This document shows, in pieces, positions 1-8,443 of a stretch of DNA of 64,000 nt. A program made the position numbers and the translations under genes. The stretch's first letter is position 1. Each line of letters opens with the position of its first letter. The stretch spans positions 1,411,318-1,475,317 of the forward strand of contig JAHPZH010000001.1 in NCBI GenBank assembly GCA_019058315.1, in the 5' to 3' direction. The notes under the pieces are model-generated. The model had not been told where the DNA came from, ran no database searches, and was given only the letters and a program-made list of their open reading frames with translations. The DNA is from Candidatus Helarchaeota archaeon (GTDB lineage: Archaea > Asgardarchaeota > Lokiarchaeia > Helarchaeales > RDOG01).

Positions 1-839
1 TTATAACTTATGCTAATGAAACTAATAATATTACTTGGTTTTTATATGATGATTTCAATCCTGGGCAATATAGAGTATGGACTAATGACTCAAATGATAA
101 TTATTATATCTGGCAAGACTGGACTTCATGGATTAATGATACTAATTTAAATGTTCCAATTAATCGGACTGCTCCAGGAGTTTATAATTATACAATTGAG
201 TTTGATGATGTATTTAATTTTATGGGATTACCGGATATCGTAATGGTCACAATCATAAACCAGATGCCTACTTCAAACCAACCTGCTGATATTATAACTT
301 ATGCTAATGAAACTAATAATATTACTTGGTTTTTATATGATGATTTTAATCCTGGGCAATATAGAGTATGGACTAATGACTCAAATGATAATTATTATAT
401 TTGGAGTGATTGGACGGCTTGGACTAACAATACCAATATAAATGTTCAAATTAACCGGACAATTCCAGGAGTTTATAATTATACTATTGAATTTAATGAT
501 ACTTATAGTCTAATGGGAATTCCAGATACTGTTATAGTTACCATTATAAATCAAGTCCCTACTTCAAATCAACCATCCGATATAATAACATGTATTGGTG
601 TTTTAAAAACGATAAATTGGTTTCTTTACGATGATTATAATTCAAGTCATTATAGAGTTTGGGTAAATGATTCAAATGATAATTATTATATTTGGCGGAA
701 CTGGACTCTATGGAATAATGATACATTGGTAAACATCAATATCAATGTTACAACTGCGGGAGTTTATAATTATACAATTGAGTTTAATGATACTTATAAT
801 CTATTTGGTTCAGATACAGTTATTGTTACAATAGTTCAG
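1..839 (+). repeat. Three tandem 291-base repeats encoding 97-residue Ig-like units
   Basis: Units begin at about 3, 294 and 585, a constant period of 291 bases. Units 1 and 2 are almost identical in DNA over their first 110 or so bases, differing mainly at silent positions (for example gatttc/gatttt and atctgg/atttgg), while unit 3 has diverged. Each contains TW/NWFLYDD, YRVW.NDSND and GVYNYTIEF blocks. The near identity of two units suggests recent duplication or conversion, so copy number may vary between strains. Confidence 0.9.
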
Positions 840-2921
840 AATAATAATGGTCAGAAAATACCTTTAACCGCAGGTTTTAATCCAAATATTTACCAATTTG
901 ACCAATACGGTTTTTTATGGGTAAATCTTTCGATCTGGGTCTCTTCTGACACTAATATCACTATTACTACTAATTTAACCAAACCAGCAACATTTCAATA
1001 TTTCACAAAAGGAAATGTATCTATATATTATCAAATAACCCTACAGAATGCATCGGCTTTGCTCAATGTTACAATCAGATTCCATTATAATGAATCTATA
1101 CTAAATGGAACGACAGAAAATAATATTGCAATTTATGTGTGGAATTCTTTAACGATTTCTTGGGAAATGTTAAATTTCAAGATTAACATTATCGGCAATT
1201 ATACCGAAGTTACGTTATATCAGCTATCGCAATTTGTATTGGCTCCAAAACTGCCTGAGGAAGAAGGATTAATGCTATTTCCACCACCAGCTGCTGAAAA
1301 TCAATTATTTTTATATATCATTATTGGAGGAATCTCTGCTGTAGCAGCAATAGCAATAGGGATTGGAGTTAGTAGAAGAAAAAAACCTACTCCTAAACCT
1401 AAAAAGATACCAAAAATATCCAAAGAAGAATTAATTGTCAAAAGAGCATATGATTATATCGGAGGAAATATAAGATATAAAGTAGTGGTAGAAAATGCGA
1501 CTAATGAAAATATTAAAGATATTCTAGTAGAACTAAGTATGAAAAAAGGATTTGAAGAAATAAATCCTAAAAATAAAATAAAAGTTTTAGAACCTGGTGA
1601 GAGTATAGGTTCAGATTTCATATTAACTCCTTTGACTTGCGGTAAAACCAGAATTCATGGAACAGTTCAATATCGTAATATAAAAGATGAATTGACTTCG
1701 ATGGAGATAACTCCTTCAGTTGTTCAAATTAAATGTCCGCTAGTTATGCCAAAGGAAATGGAATTATCAGATCTATTAGATCTAATGGATAAACTTCAAA
1801 AGAGTCATACGGAAATAAATTATGCAGGACTTAACAGATCTGTTGCCTATCAAATCGCGAAGGAACAAATTTCTTCCTTGGATGTTACTGAAGTAGAGGA
1901 AAATGCAGATATTTGTCATATTGTATATAGTGGAGAAGCTAAGGTAGGAGGAGATGTAATCATTATTAATTTGAACGTTGATGAGAAAAATATAATAATT
2001 GATGTATATCTAAAAGATGTTAAACAAGCCACGGGATTCTTAGCATATATTAAGAATCTTATAAACTTAGCAATTAAATATTCAGCAAAAATTTCCACAA
2101 CTATGGATGCAATAACAAGTAAAATTTATAATGCCTTCGAATTTGCACAAAGATTATCAGAATTGAATAATTTATGTCTGGAAAAAGCATCTATTGATGA
2201 TATTTTGCTAGTTCTAAAGGAATTAAATATCAAATCCAATTCTTATTTTGCTGGACTTAAGATAACTCAAATTTTTACTAGTATGTTTAATAATTGGATT
2301 ACAGAATTGGATAAGATAAAAGAAGAGAAAATATGGGAACGAACTTATATAAACTTACAATATGATATATTGAGCTGGATGGACGCTATAATAATTCTTT
2401 CGGAAACAAATTCTAAAACATATTTCGAAAATCCAGATGCAGATGACCAGACAAAGAAAAATATTGAAGCCGGTAATTCTCAACTTAGACAACAATTATC
2501 TCAAATGAATAGGGAATATTCCAGAAACATTTTGTTCGCCTTAATGCTTATAAATAAAGTAAGCGGTTTATCGATGTATAATCATAACTTTAAACCAGAA
2601 AAAGGCCTTGATTCTGATTTAATCGGAGGTTTCCTTACCGCGATTCAAAGTTTTGGAATGGAATTAGGTGCAGAAGCCAAAGAAACTGGAATGCAAAAAC
2701 TTTCCTATCAGCATTTCGAGATAGGGCTTCAAGAAGGAAAATATACTATGGCAGCACTCATTACTTCAGGTATGCCAAATCAATTAACTATAGAACGACA
2801 AAAAGAGATTTTAATTAAGTTTGAAAAGGAATTTGAGGTTGATTTAGAGAAATTCGTTGGAGATGTGAGTATTTTTAATGAAGCCGAAAAGCTAGTGAAT
2901 GAAATTTTTCTTAAAAAATAA
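3..2921 (+). CDS. Receptor-like surface protein with Ig-like repeats, one membrane span and cytoplasmic longin-like domain (5' end outside window)
   Basis: The frame is open from base 3, so the start and any signal peptide lie upstream; an ATG at 222 is only an internal methionine of the repeat. Visible order: three 97-residue tandem beta-rich repeats with many Asn-x-Ser/Thr sites (3 to about 840), a further beta domain (about 860-1240), one hydrophobic span (about 1305-1370) followed by a basic stop-transfer stretch SRRKK, then a cytoplasmic part. The latter holds an Ig-like domain (about 1440-1740), an alpha/beta domain (about 1745-2090), a helical region, and a C-terminal longin/roadblock-like domain (about 2500-2915). 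I read this as a type I membrane protein linking an outer adhesive or sensing part to a small-GTPase-associated type of fold inside. The fold assignments are pattern-based inference; no exact family is recognised. Confidence 0.8.
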   Translation: MTYANETNNITWFLYDDFNPGQYRVWTNDSNDNYYIWQDWTSWINDTNLNVPINRTAPGVYNYTIEFDDVFNFMGLPDIVMVTIINQMPTSNQPADIITYANETNNITWFLYDDFNPGQYRVWTNDSNDNYYIWSDWTAWTNNTNINVQINRTIPGVYNYTIEFNDTYSLMGIPDTVIVTIINQVPTSNQPSDIITCIGVLKTINWFLYDDYNSSHYRVWVNDSNDNYYIWRNWTLWNNDTLVNININVTTAGVYNYTIEFNDTYNLFGSDTVIVTIVQNNNGQKIPLTAGFNPNIYQFDQYGFLWVNLSIWVSSDTNITITTNLTKPATFQYFTKGNVSIYYQITLQNASALLNVTIRFHYNESILNGTTENNIAIYVWNSLTISWEMLNFKINIIGNYTEVTLYQLSQFVLAPKLPEEEGLMLFPPPAAENQLFLYIIIGGISAVAAIAIGIGVSRRKKPTPKPKKIPKISKEELIVKRAYDYIGGNIRYKVVVENATNENIKDILVELSMKKGFEEINPKNKIKVLEPGESIGSDFILTPLTCGKTRIHGTVQYRNIKDELTSMEITPSVVQIKCPLVMPKEMELSDLLDLMDKLQKSHTEINYAGLNRSVAYQIAKEQISSLDVTEVEENADICHIVYSGEAKVGGDVIIINLNVDEKNIIIDVYLKDVKQATGFLAYIKNLINLAIKYSAKISTTMDAITSKIYNAFEFAQRLSELNNLCLEKASIDDILLVLKELNIKSNSYFAGLKITQIFTSMFNNWITELDKIKEEKIWERTYINLQYDILSWMDAIIILSETNSKTYFENPDADDQTKKNIEAGNSQLRQQLSQMNREYSRNILFALMLINKVSGLSMYNHNFKPEKGLDSDLIGGFLTAIQSFGMELGAEAKETGMQKLSYQHFEIGLQEGKYTMAALITSGMPNQLTIERQKEILIKFEKEFEVDLEKFVGDVSIFNEAEKLVNEIFLKK

Positions 2922-2946
2922 TTTAAAGATATAATTTTTTTATTCT

Positions 2947-3051
2947 TTATATAACAAACTCCCAATTCTTATTCAGAATTTTATCAACTGCATTACAGTC
3001 ACAACGATCAATAATGACTCTCTTATATGATCCTCCAAGCCTAATTTCCAT
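2947..3051 (-). CDS. Possible 34-residue protein
   Basis: An ATG at 3051 opens a 34-codon frame ending at TAA (2947-2949). It begins MEIRLGGSYKRVIID and has a Cys-Asp-Cys motif in its middle. An in-frame TAG lies three codons upstream, so this ATG is the only full-length start. Codon choice looks protein-like, but length is short and no family is recognised. It lies between the receptor gene and a decayed transporter, so it could also be a leftover fragment. Confidence 0.3.
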   Translation of the reverse strand: MEIRLGGSYKRVIIDRCDCNAVDKILNKNWEFVI

Positions 3052-3498
3052 TATATTCTACCTAGTGGGCTATAACCATCAAATAAATTAAAATTAAGAA
3101 AATTCTGAGTTATTTATTATCAATTTTATAACATAGTTTTCTATTTTACAAAAAAAGAAATTTCATCAAATCTCAGAATAATTGAAAATATAAAAAAATA
3201 ATTGTAGAACCAATGGTGCTACCTAGAATCATAGATAGTTTATTATATTCAATTTTTATTTCTCCAACTAATTTTTAAGGAATAAATTGTGTTCCATAAA
3301 ATATTGCAGCAATTATTGGAAAAATAACATAATTATCCACTCAATTTAAGAAAAGTATTTTTTCAATAATAAATAAAGATAGATTTATTAATTAAAATCA
3401 TTAAGCCTACTTAAAATATTAAATTAAATTTCTATAATAAATTAAATCTATAATAAATTAAAAAAAAAAATTAAAAGTAAATTTATTGAGATAGGTAT
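3052..3498. other. Intergenic stretch, AT-rich, with transporter remnant
   Basis: Apart from the decayed transporter fragment at 3173-3340 I see no credible ORF, RNA gene or clear repeat. The last 100 bases hold AT-only runs (taataaattaaatct direct repeats around 3432-3460) that probably include the promoter of the following hydrolase gene. Confidence 0.6.
3173..3340 (-). pseudogene. Decayed N-terminal fragment of an EamA/GRP-type drug-metabolite transporter
   Basis: Reading the minus strand from a GTG at 3340 gives MDNYVIFPIIAAIFYGTQFIP, then an in-frame TAA (3275-3277), then a continuing protein-like frame KLVGEIKIEYNKLSMILG and a second hydrophobic segment up to a TGA at 3173. The first span with AAIFYGTQF-P followed by a lysine resembles the first helix of GRP/EamA sugar-type transporters, and the second resembles helix 2. 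About 55 codons survive of an expected 280-300; the rest is gone. I infer a dead gene: one nonsense change plus loss of the 3' part. Confidence 0.5.
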
Positions 3499-4341
3499 AT
3501 GAACGAAATTGAGATTCCTCCTAAAATAAATTATGAAGATAAGCTAATCCAGATAGGTAAAATAAAATTAAACTATTGGGAAGAAGGAAATGGACCCGAA
3601 ACTTTATTTTTTATTCATGGATTTACTGGAAATGTAGAGGAATGGTATTTTCAGTTTTTCCATTTTGAAAAAAAATATAGAGTAATAGCAATTGATTTAA
3701 GAGGTCATGGAAAATCGGAGATAGAGGATAAAGAAATAAATGCAGATGATTTAATAAATGATATCGATGGTTTTTTAGAAAAAAAAGGAATTTCAAAAAT
3801 TAATCTTATTGGTCATTCTATGGGAGGTATGATTGCTCAGTATTTTACTTTAAAATATCCAGAAAAAGTTGAAAAATTAGTGTTAATTAGCACTACTTCT
3901 GGAGGCCCTCAACGAAAAATACCAGAATCATATATTAAATTTATTAAATCGACAACTGTAGATAATTTAATTGATATAATGTCAAGATCGGCATCAATTC
4001 CTCTTAAAAAAATGAAACCAGAACGTAGAGAATTCTATAAAAAATTACAGAAATGGAGTGTAGAAAGAAGAAGTAAAGCAATTTCGATAAACACCTATAT
4101 TAGATACCTACAAACGTCTTCGAAGATTAATCTGAGGAATAGGATAAATGAAATTAAAGTCCCTACACTAATATTATATGGAGATAAAGACCGTTTAGTT
4201 GCAAAAACTAATTCAGAATTTCTAAGAGAGCATATTGCTAATTCAAATTTAATTATGTTTCCTGATTGTGGGCATGCACCTCAACGTGAATATTTTATTG
4301 AATTTAATAATTATCTTTCTCAATTCTTGGAAGAAGAATAA
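3499..4341 (+). CDS. Alpha/beta hydrolase, 280 residues
   Basis: A complete alpha/beta-hydrolase fold is visible: oxyanion region FIHGFTGN (about residues 39-46), AIDLRGHGKS, nucleophile elbow GHSMGGM (about 107-113, Ser as nucleophile), acid strand LILYGDKDRL, and catalytic His in DCGHAPQRE near the C-terminus. Length fits soluble esterase or lactonase-like family members; no signal peptide or membrane span is seen, so it is cytoplasmic. Substrate cannot be told. It stands upstream of a small OB-like protein with a 56-base gap and may share its transcript. A second, distinct hydrolase of the same fold lies at 21862. Confidence 0.9.
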   Translation: MNEIEIPPKINYEDKLIQIGKIKLNYWEEGNGPETLFFIHGFTGNVEEWYFQFFHFEKKYRVIAIDLRGHGKSEIEDKEINADDLINDIDGFLEKKGISKINLIGHSMGGMIAQYFTLKYPEKVEKLVLISTTSGGPQRKIPESYIKFIKSTTVDNLIDIMSRSASIPLKKMKPERREFYKKLQKWSVERRSKAISINTYIRYLQTSSKINLRNRINEIKVPTLILYGDKDRLVAKTNSEFLREHIANSNLIMFPDCGHAPQREYFIEFNNYLSQFLEEE

Positions 4342-4397
4342 AATACCAATTTATAAACAAGTTTTATTCCATAAATAAATTATATAGATGAATAATT

Positions 4398-4649
4398 ATG
4401 GCAAAAGAGGAACAACCAAAGGTAGAAAAAATAATTTCAATAAATGGAACTATTAAACATCTAAAATTTGAGGGAGGTTTCTATGGGATAATTGGCGATG
4501 ATGGTAATCATTATAAACCTATTAAATTGTCTGATGAATTTAAAAAAGATGGTTTAAAGGTCCATATCGAAGCTAAAGAACGAAAAGGAATGATATCTAT
4601 TCATATGTGGGGAAAAAATATCGAAATATTAAAAATTGAAAGGCTTTAA
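4398..4649 (+). CDS. Small OB-fold-like protein of the 'GGFYGIIGDDG' family
   Basis: The 83-residue product has a short basic/acidic N-terminus followed by a beta-rich core: GTIKHLKFEGGFYGIIGDDG, then HYKPIKL and a C-terminal SIHMWG segment. This pattern recurs in small archaeal proteins that look like a five-strand barrel; I know no experimentally defined function. No cysteines, no membrane segment. The start ATG is preceded by a TATA-like aattatat (about 4378-4385) roughly 15-20 bases upstream, compatible with either its own weak promoter or read-through from the hydrolase gene. Confidence 0.75.
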   Translation: MAKEEQPKVEKIISINGTIKHLKFEGGFYGIIGDDGNHYKPIKLSDEFKKDGLKVHIEAKERKGMISIHMWGKNIEILKIERL

Positions 4650-4670
4650 ATCTGGATTTATAACTTTTAA

Positions 4671-5861
4671 TTAATCTTGTTTAGCTAATGGACTCAATTC
4701 TCGTAAAATTTTCACAACATTTATTAATTTATCAACTACATAATCAACTTCTTTTTCCGTGTTTTCCCTTCCAAGTGAAAACCGAAGAGATCCATGAAGT
4801 CCTTCCTCATGAGTAAGACCGATTGCTTGTAAAACATGAGAAGGATCTAGACTTTTAGAAGCACATGCAGACCCTGTGGAACATGAAATTCCATCCATAT
4901 CCAGCCTAAAAAGCATGGCTTCACCTTCAATATATTTAAATGAAATATTTACATTATTACATAATCTCTGACTACCTTTAGTTTTTATATTAGGACCATT
5001 TAAGTGAGAATCTGGAATTTCACTCAAAACTCTATTAATCATTCTATCTCTTAATTTAGTCATATGATTTACATGATTTTCATTTGCAATCTCAACAGCT
5101 TTTGCAAATCCGACAATTCCAGCTACATTTTCAGTCCCTGCTCGCCAATGGAATTCATGACCTCCACCGTTAATCAATTTTTTAATTTTTTTTGTTTGTT
5201 GAACTTTCTTGTTGATATATAAAGCCCCAATTCCTTTAGGACCATGAATTTTATGTGCAGTTAATGACATAAGATCTAAGTTCAACTTTTGAACATCTAT
5301 TGGGACTTTAGTAAAACCTTGGACAGCATCTGAATGAAATAGAATATTATTATCTCTACAAATTTTACCAATTTCTTCTAAATTTTGTAAAGTACCTATT
5401 TCATTATTCGCAAGCATAATTGAAGCTAACAGAGTGTTACTTGAAATCTCCTCTTGTAGTTGATTTAAATCAATAAAACCCTCTTCATCAACTTTTAAAT
5501 AAGTTACCTCATATCCTTGCTCCTCTAATGCTTTACAACTATTTAAAATAGCAGGATGTTCTATTGTGGATGTTATAATATGATTCCCTTTATCTTTTAA
5601 TGCATAAGCTACTCCTTTTAAGGCAAAGTTATCTGACTCAGTTCCACCAGAAGTGAAAATCAATTCAGAATAATCAGCATTTATTTTATTTGATATCAAT
5701 TTTCTGCTATTATCTAATGCTTCATGAGCCTCTTGACCAAGAGTATGGAGGGAAGATGCATTCCCAAATTTTTCAGTGAAATAAGGAATCATTGCTTTTA
5801 AAACTTCCGAGTCAACAGGAGTTGTCGCACTGTGATCCATATATACTCTCAAATTAATCAT
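4671..5861 (-). CDS. iscS: Cysteine desulfurase, NifS/IscS family
   Basis: A PLP-dependent enzyme that takes sulfur from cysteine as an enzyme-bound persulfide, releasing alanine, for Fe-S cluster and thio-cofactor synthesis. The 396-residue sequence is complete: N-terminal VYMDHSATTP, SGGTESDN, SDAVQG, PLP lysine in TAHKIHGPKG (Lys204), RAGTEN, and the persulfide cysteine in GSACAS (Cys333). Length is standard for the family. No IscU-like scaffold gene lies next to it. In this window it is the only clear generator of protein-bound sulfur, so it may feed the ThiI-like and SepCysS proteins; that link is inference. Confidence 0.95.
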   Translation of the reverse strand: MINLRVYMDHSATTPVDSEVLKAMIPYFTEKFGNASSLHTLGQEAHEALDNSRKLISNKINADYSELIFTSGGTESDNFALKGVAYALKDKGNHIITSTIEHPAILNSCKALEEQGYEVTYLKVDEEGFIDLNQLQEEISSNTLLASIMLANNEIGTLQNLEEIGKICRDNNILFHSDAVQGFTKVPIDVQKLNLDLMSLTAHKIHGPKGIGALYINKKVQQTKKIKKLINGGGHEFHWRAGTENVAGIVGFAKAVEIANENHVNHMTKLRDRMINRVLSEIPDSHLNGPNIKTKGSQRLCNNVNISFKYIEGEAMLFRLDMDGISCSTGSACASKSLDPSHVLQAIGLTHEEGLHGSLRFSLGRENTEKEVDYVVDKLINVVKILRELSPLAKQD

Positions 5862-5970
5862 CCAGTCAAATATTTTCTATAATACAAATTATAGTTTAAA
5901 TAATAACACTATTATAATATTAACTAAAATTATTATCATTTTAAAATCAAAAAAAAATAAGTGAAAAAAT

Positions 5971-6366
5971 ATGTTAGACGAATATGAAGAAGATAAACCC
6001 GAAGAAGAAGAGGAAATTCCAGAAGTAATTGAGGAACCTGCCCCTGAAGTAAAAGAAGTGGAAGCTCCTAAAGTGGTTGAGGAACCTCCTCCTGAACTAG
6101 AGGAAGAAACAATACCAGTTAAAGAAGTTCCAGAGCAAGAAGAACATAAAAGAGAATCTTTAATTGATTTATTATTACACCCTGTTCGTGTGTTATTAGG
6201 TAAAGAAGAAGCTGTAGAGGGAAAAGAAAGTATTATTGAGACTTTATTAAAACCTTGGAGAACTATTTTAGGAATAGAACCTAAAGAGGGGGAAAGAGTT
6301 AGCATAATAGAAACACTTCTAGAACCTTGGAAAAAACTCTTAGGTTTGGAAAAGAAGGATAGCTAA
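5971..6366 (+). CDS. LLGLE-repeat protein with acidic, proline-rich N-terminus
   Basis: The 131-residue product starts with about 65 residues dominated by Glu, Pro and Val, then carries three copies of a helical motif: ESLIDLLLHPVRVLLGKE, ESIIETLLKPWRTILGIE and VSIIETLLEPWKKLLGLE, spaced about 27-30 residues. Each is amphipathic with a central LLxPx(R/K) step. No known family comes to mind. The paralogous gene at 6562 has four such units, and one unit starts the protein at 34029. The leader aataagtga before the ATG is shared with 6562, supporting duplication of gene and leader. Soluble and strongly acidic. Confidence 0.75.
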   Translation: MLDEYEEDKPEEEEEIPEVIEEPAPEVKEVEAPKVVEEPPPELEEETIPVKEVPEQEEHKRESLIDLLLHPVRVLLGKEEAVEGKESIIETLLKPWRTILGIEPKEGERVSIIETLLEPWKKLLGLEKKDS

Positions 6367-6528
6367 AGAAATTCTTACTTATTTATTATCTTTTTCTTAA
6401 AAGAATAAAAAAGAAAAAAGAACTTCAAGTTTTTACTATAAATCAGACTTGTTAGAAAATCCATTATTTGTTTTTTGAATAATTAATTATCAATAAAATT
6501 AATAAATAGCTTTTTAGATTTCATCCTA

Positions 6529-6538
6529 TTATATAAAA
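6529..6538 (+). promoter_or_regulatory. TATA box of the second LLGLE-repeat gene
   Basis: ttatataaaa is centred about 28 bases before the ATG at 6562, the usual archaeal spacing for a transcript with a very short leader. The leader aataagtgag resembles the one before the paralog at 5971. Confidence 0.5.
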
Positions 6539-6561
6539 TTAAAATTAATAAGTGAGAATAT

Positions 6562-6858
6562 ATGTCAGAAGAAAAAAAAGAAACCTTAATAGATATATTA
6601 TTACGACCGATTCGAGTATTGATGGGAAAAGAAGAAGCTGGAGAATCAGGCGGAAGTATTATTGACTCTTTATTAGAACCATGGAAAAGAATCTTGGGAT
6701 TAGAACCTCAAGAAGGCGAAGAAAGAGTAAGTATTATTGAAAGATTGTTACAACCTTGGAAAAAAATCCTGGGTTTAGAACCTGGAGAAGAGGGCGAACA
6801 AGGGAATATCCTTGAGACATTACTAAAGCCCCTTAAATCGCTATTAGGAATGGATTAA
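6562..6858 (+). CDS. LLGLE-repeat protein, four repeat units
   Basis: The 98-residue product is almost entirely repeat: ETLIDILLRPIRVLMGKE, GSIIDSLLEPWKRILGLE, VSIIERLLQPWKKILGLE and NILETLLKPLKSLLGMD, linked by short Gly/Glu loops. The consensus is (S/T)(I/L)(I/L)(D/E)xLLxP(W/x)(K/R)x(L/I)LGxE. It lacks the acidic N-terminus of its upstream paralog at 5971. The amphipathic helices could bind a membrane surface or a partner protein, but nothing in the sequence proves this. No signal peptide, no cysteine. Confidence 0.75.
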   Translation: MSEEKKETLIDILLRPIRVLMGKEEAGESGGSIIDSLLEPWKRILGLEPQEGEERVSIIERLLQPWKKILGLEPGEEGEQGNILETLLKPLKSLLGMD

Positions 6859-6992
6859 AGTAAATTTAAAGATATAATCCTTTTTAATTTTCCTTTTTAT
6901 TTTTAAGAAAAAGCTTTGAATTTGCATGAATTATGTTTGTTACTTTTTAAAAAAAACTCATAATTAAAAGTAAATATTGATATTTAACAAAA

Positions 6993-7067
6993 TGGAGCCA
7001 GAGGCAGGAATTGAACCTGCGAGAGGCGGATCTGCAGTCCGCTGCCTTACCGCTAGACTACTCTGGC
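6993..7067 (-). tRNA. tRNA-Cys: tRNA-Cys (anticodon GCA), CCA encoded
   Basis: On the minus strand the molecule begins GCCAGAG and ends CTCTGGC-T-CCA, giving a perfect seven-pair acceptor stem, discriminator U and an encoded CCA. The D arm contains TAGTCTAGCGGTAAGGC, the anticodon stem-loop GCGGACTGCAGATCCGC gives anticodon GCA, and the T arm reads GCAGG-TTCAATT-CCTGC. No intron is present. U73 and GCA are the expected identity elements for cysteine acceptance. It is the natural substrate for the Sep-tRNA:Cys-tRNA synthase encoded at 19903, about 13 kb away. Confidence 0.97.
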
Positions 7068-7182
7068 ATCAAAAAGTTTAACTAAATTAGGAAAATTCTA
7101 CCAATTAAAAATTTCAATGAAAAATGATATTTAAAAATTTTGAAATTTGGAGTATTTCTTATTTTACAATAAAATTATATTT

Positions 7183-8100
7183 TCAAATTAAGTTATTTTT
7201 CTTTAAATAACGTGAAACACCTTCAATATTTAAGTTAAAAGAGTTAATTGTAACTTGTTCATAAATTTTCCTTGTTTCATTTGATAAAGAATTAAGAATT
7301 GAAGTTTTTTTTAACATAATTTCAAGGATTTTTTCCTTTGATATATTGGGATTCTCTTCTAAAATCATTCTTATTGAATTACACCAAAATTCATGCTTAT
7401 TTTTTATTTCATCATAAACATTTTTAAGCATATCATGATTTAGTTGTCCAAAATGTGTAAAAATAAGCGAGGATGGGTCAAGTTCCTTTATTAAATCTAT
7501 TGAGTTTAGTGCTTGTTCTTTATTATAATCTGGAGGTGGAATAGTTAAATATAGAGGAACTCCAGGATATTTTGCGCCCATCGCATCACCTGTAAATATA
7601 ATTTTATTATTTTTTTCCAGAATTATCAAATGGTGTTTTGCATGACCAGGAGTGAAAAAGACTTGTAATTTATTTCCTCCTAAATCAATTTCTTCTAGAT
7701 CTTGTAATGGATGCACTTGTTCAACTGATACAGGCAACATAGATCCAATAGAATCAAATCGATTTTTATATGCCCTTTTTGCGCTCTCATTTAGTCTTCC
7801 AGGATTTATTAAGTGTCTAGCACCAATCTCATGAATGAATACTTTTAAATTTCGATTTTTTGATGCCAAATATCCAGAAGCTCCAGCATGATCTAGGTGT
7901 ATATGAGTAGCCATAAAATAATCAATATCAAATAATGTTAAACCTAATTGTTTAATTCCGTTTAATAATAATTCTGTTTCTGATGGGTAACCAGACTCGA
8001 TTAAAATGTTCTTCTTTTCACCTTGTATAAAAAATGAAGCGTGATCGACTCCATTAATGTCAATCATTTTAATATCTTTATTAATTTTAATTATTTTCAT
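7183..8100 (-). CDS. Metallo-beta-lactamase-fold hydrolase, 305 residues
   Basis: The zinc motif THIHLDHAG (about residues 85-93) is complete, followed by TPGHAKHH, GDAMGA and a late THFGQ histidine, giving the ligand set of glyoxalase II-like members. A helical C-terminal domain of about 90 residues follows, as in the family around lactamase-B proteins with a C-terminal winged-helix-like part. Soluble. Its function could be thioester or lactone hydrolysis; the sequence does not decide. It stands alone on the minus strand, with the tRNA gene downstream. Confidence 0.9.
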   Translation of the reverse strand: MKIIKINKDIKMIDINGVDHASFFIQGEKKNILIESGYPSETELLLNGIKQLGLTLFDIDYFMATHIHLDHAGASGYLASKNRNLKVFIHEIGARHLINPGRLNESAKRAYKNRFDSIGSMLPVSVEQVHPLQDLEEIDLGGNKLQVFFTPGHAKHHLIILEKNNKIIFTGDAMGAKYPGVPLYLTIPPPDYNKEQALNSIDLIKELDPSSLIFTHFGQLNHDMLKNVYDEIKNKHEFWCNSIRMILEENPNISKEKILEIMLKKTSILNSLSNETRKIYEQVTINSFNLNIEGVSRYLKKNNLI

Positions 8101-8190
8101 TTATATCATTTATTACATTTATGAATTTCAATAACCAATCTAAATAAACTTTTTACATTTTACTTTATTTTGTTGAATTATCGGAATATT

Positions 8191-8200
8191 TTTATATAAT
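8191..8200 (+). promoter_or_regulatory. TATA box before the lysine-rich ORFs
   Basis: tttatataat lies about 35-40 bases before the ATG at 8233 in the otherwise gene-free space between divergent genes, giving a predicted short leader. It supports transcription of the small lysine-rich ORF. Confidence 0.45.
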
Positions 8201-8232
8201 TATATATTAATAATTTTAATCATTTAAATACT

Positions 8233-8388
8233 ATGAAAAGAATTACAATCAAAATTCATCGTGATCCATTAATGCCAAAAGCAACAAAAAAGCCTAAAAA
8301 AGATGCAGTCAAGCCAAAAAAGAGAGTTAAAGTTAAAGCAAAGGTTAAAGCAAAAAAAGCGAAAAGAAAAGGTGGAAGAAGGTGTTAA
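8233..8388 (+). CDS. Small lysine-rich basic protein, 51 residues
   Basis: ATG at 8233 opens 51 codons beginning MKRITIKIHRDPLMPKATKK, continuing as Lys/Ala/Val/Pro repeats (KPKK, KVKAKVKAKK) and ending GGRRC. The composition resembles tails of linker histones and other nucleic-acid-binding basic peptides. A TATA box about 35-40 bases upstream supports expression. A second, shorter ORF of the same style follows at 8444. Function is unknown; DNA or RNA binding is inference from composition only. Confidence 0.55.
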   Translation: MKRITIKIHRDPLMPKATKKPKKDAVKPKKRVKVKAKVKAKKAKRKGGRRC

Positions 8389-8443
8389 ATTAAATTTTTT
8401 CTTTTAAAAAATAAAATTAAAAATTAAATGGGAGAGTTCTATT

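Noticed and set aside
222..2921. Start of the first gene at the ATG at 222
   Set aside because: The same reading frame is open and repeat-coding from base 3, so this ATG is internal.
5889..6305. Serine-rich frame on the minus strand opposite the LLGLE-repeat gene
   Set aside because: It is the mirror of the Glu/Pro-rich plus-strand gene; its low-complexity Ser repeats follow from that composition.
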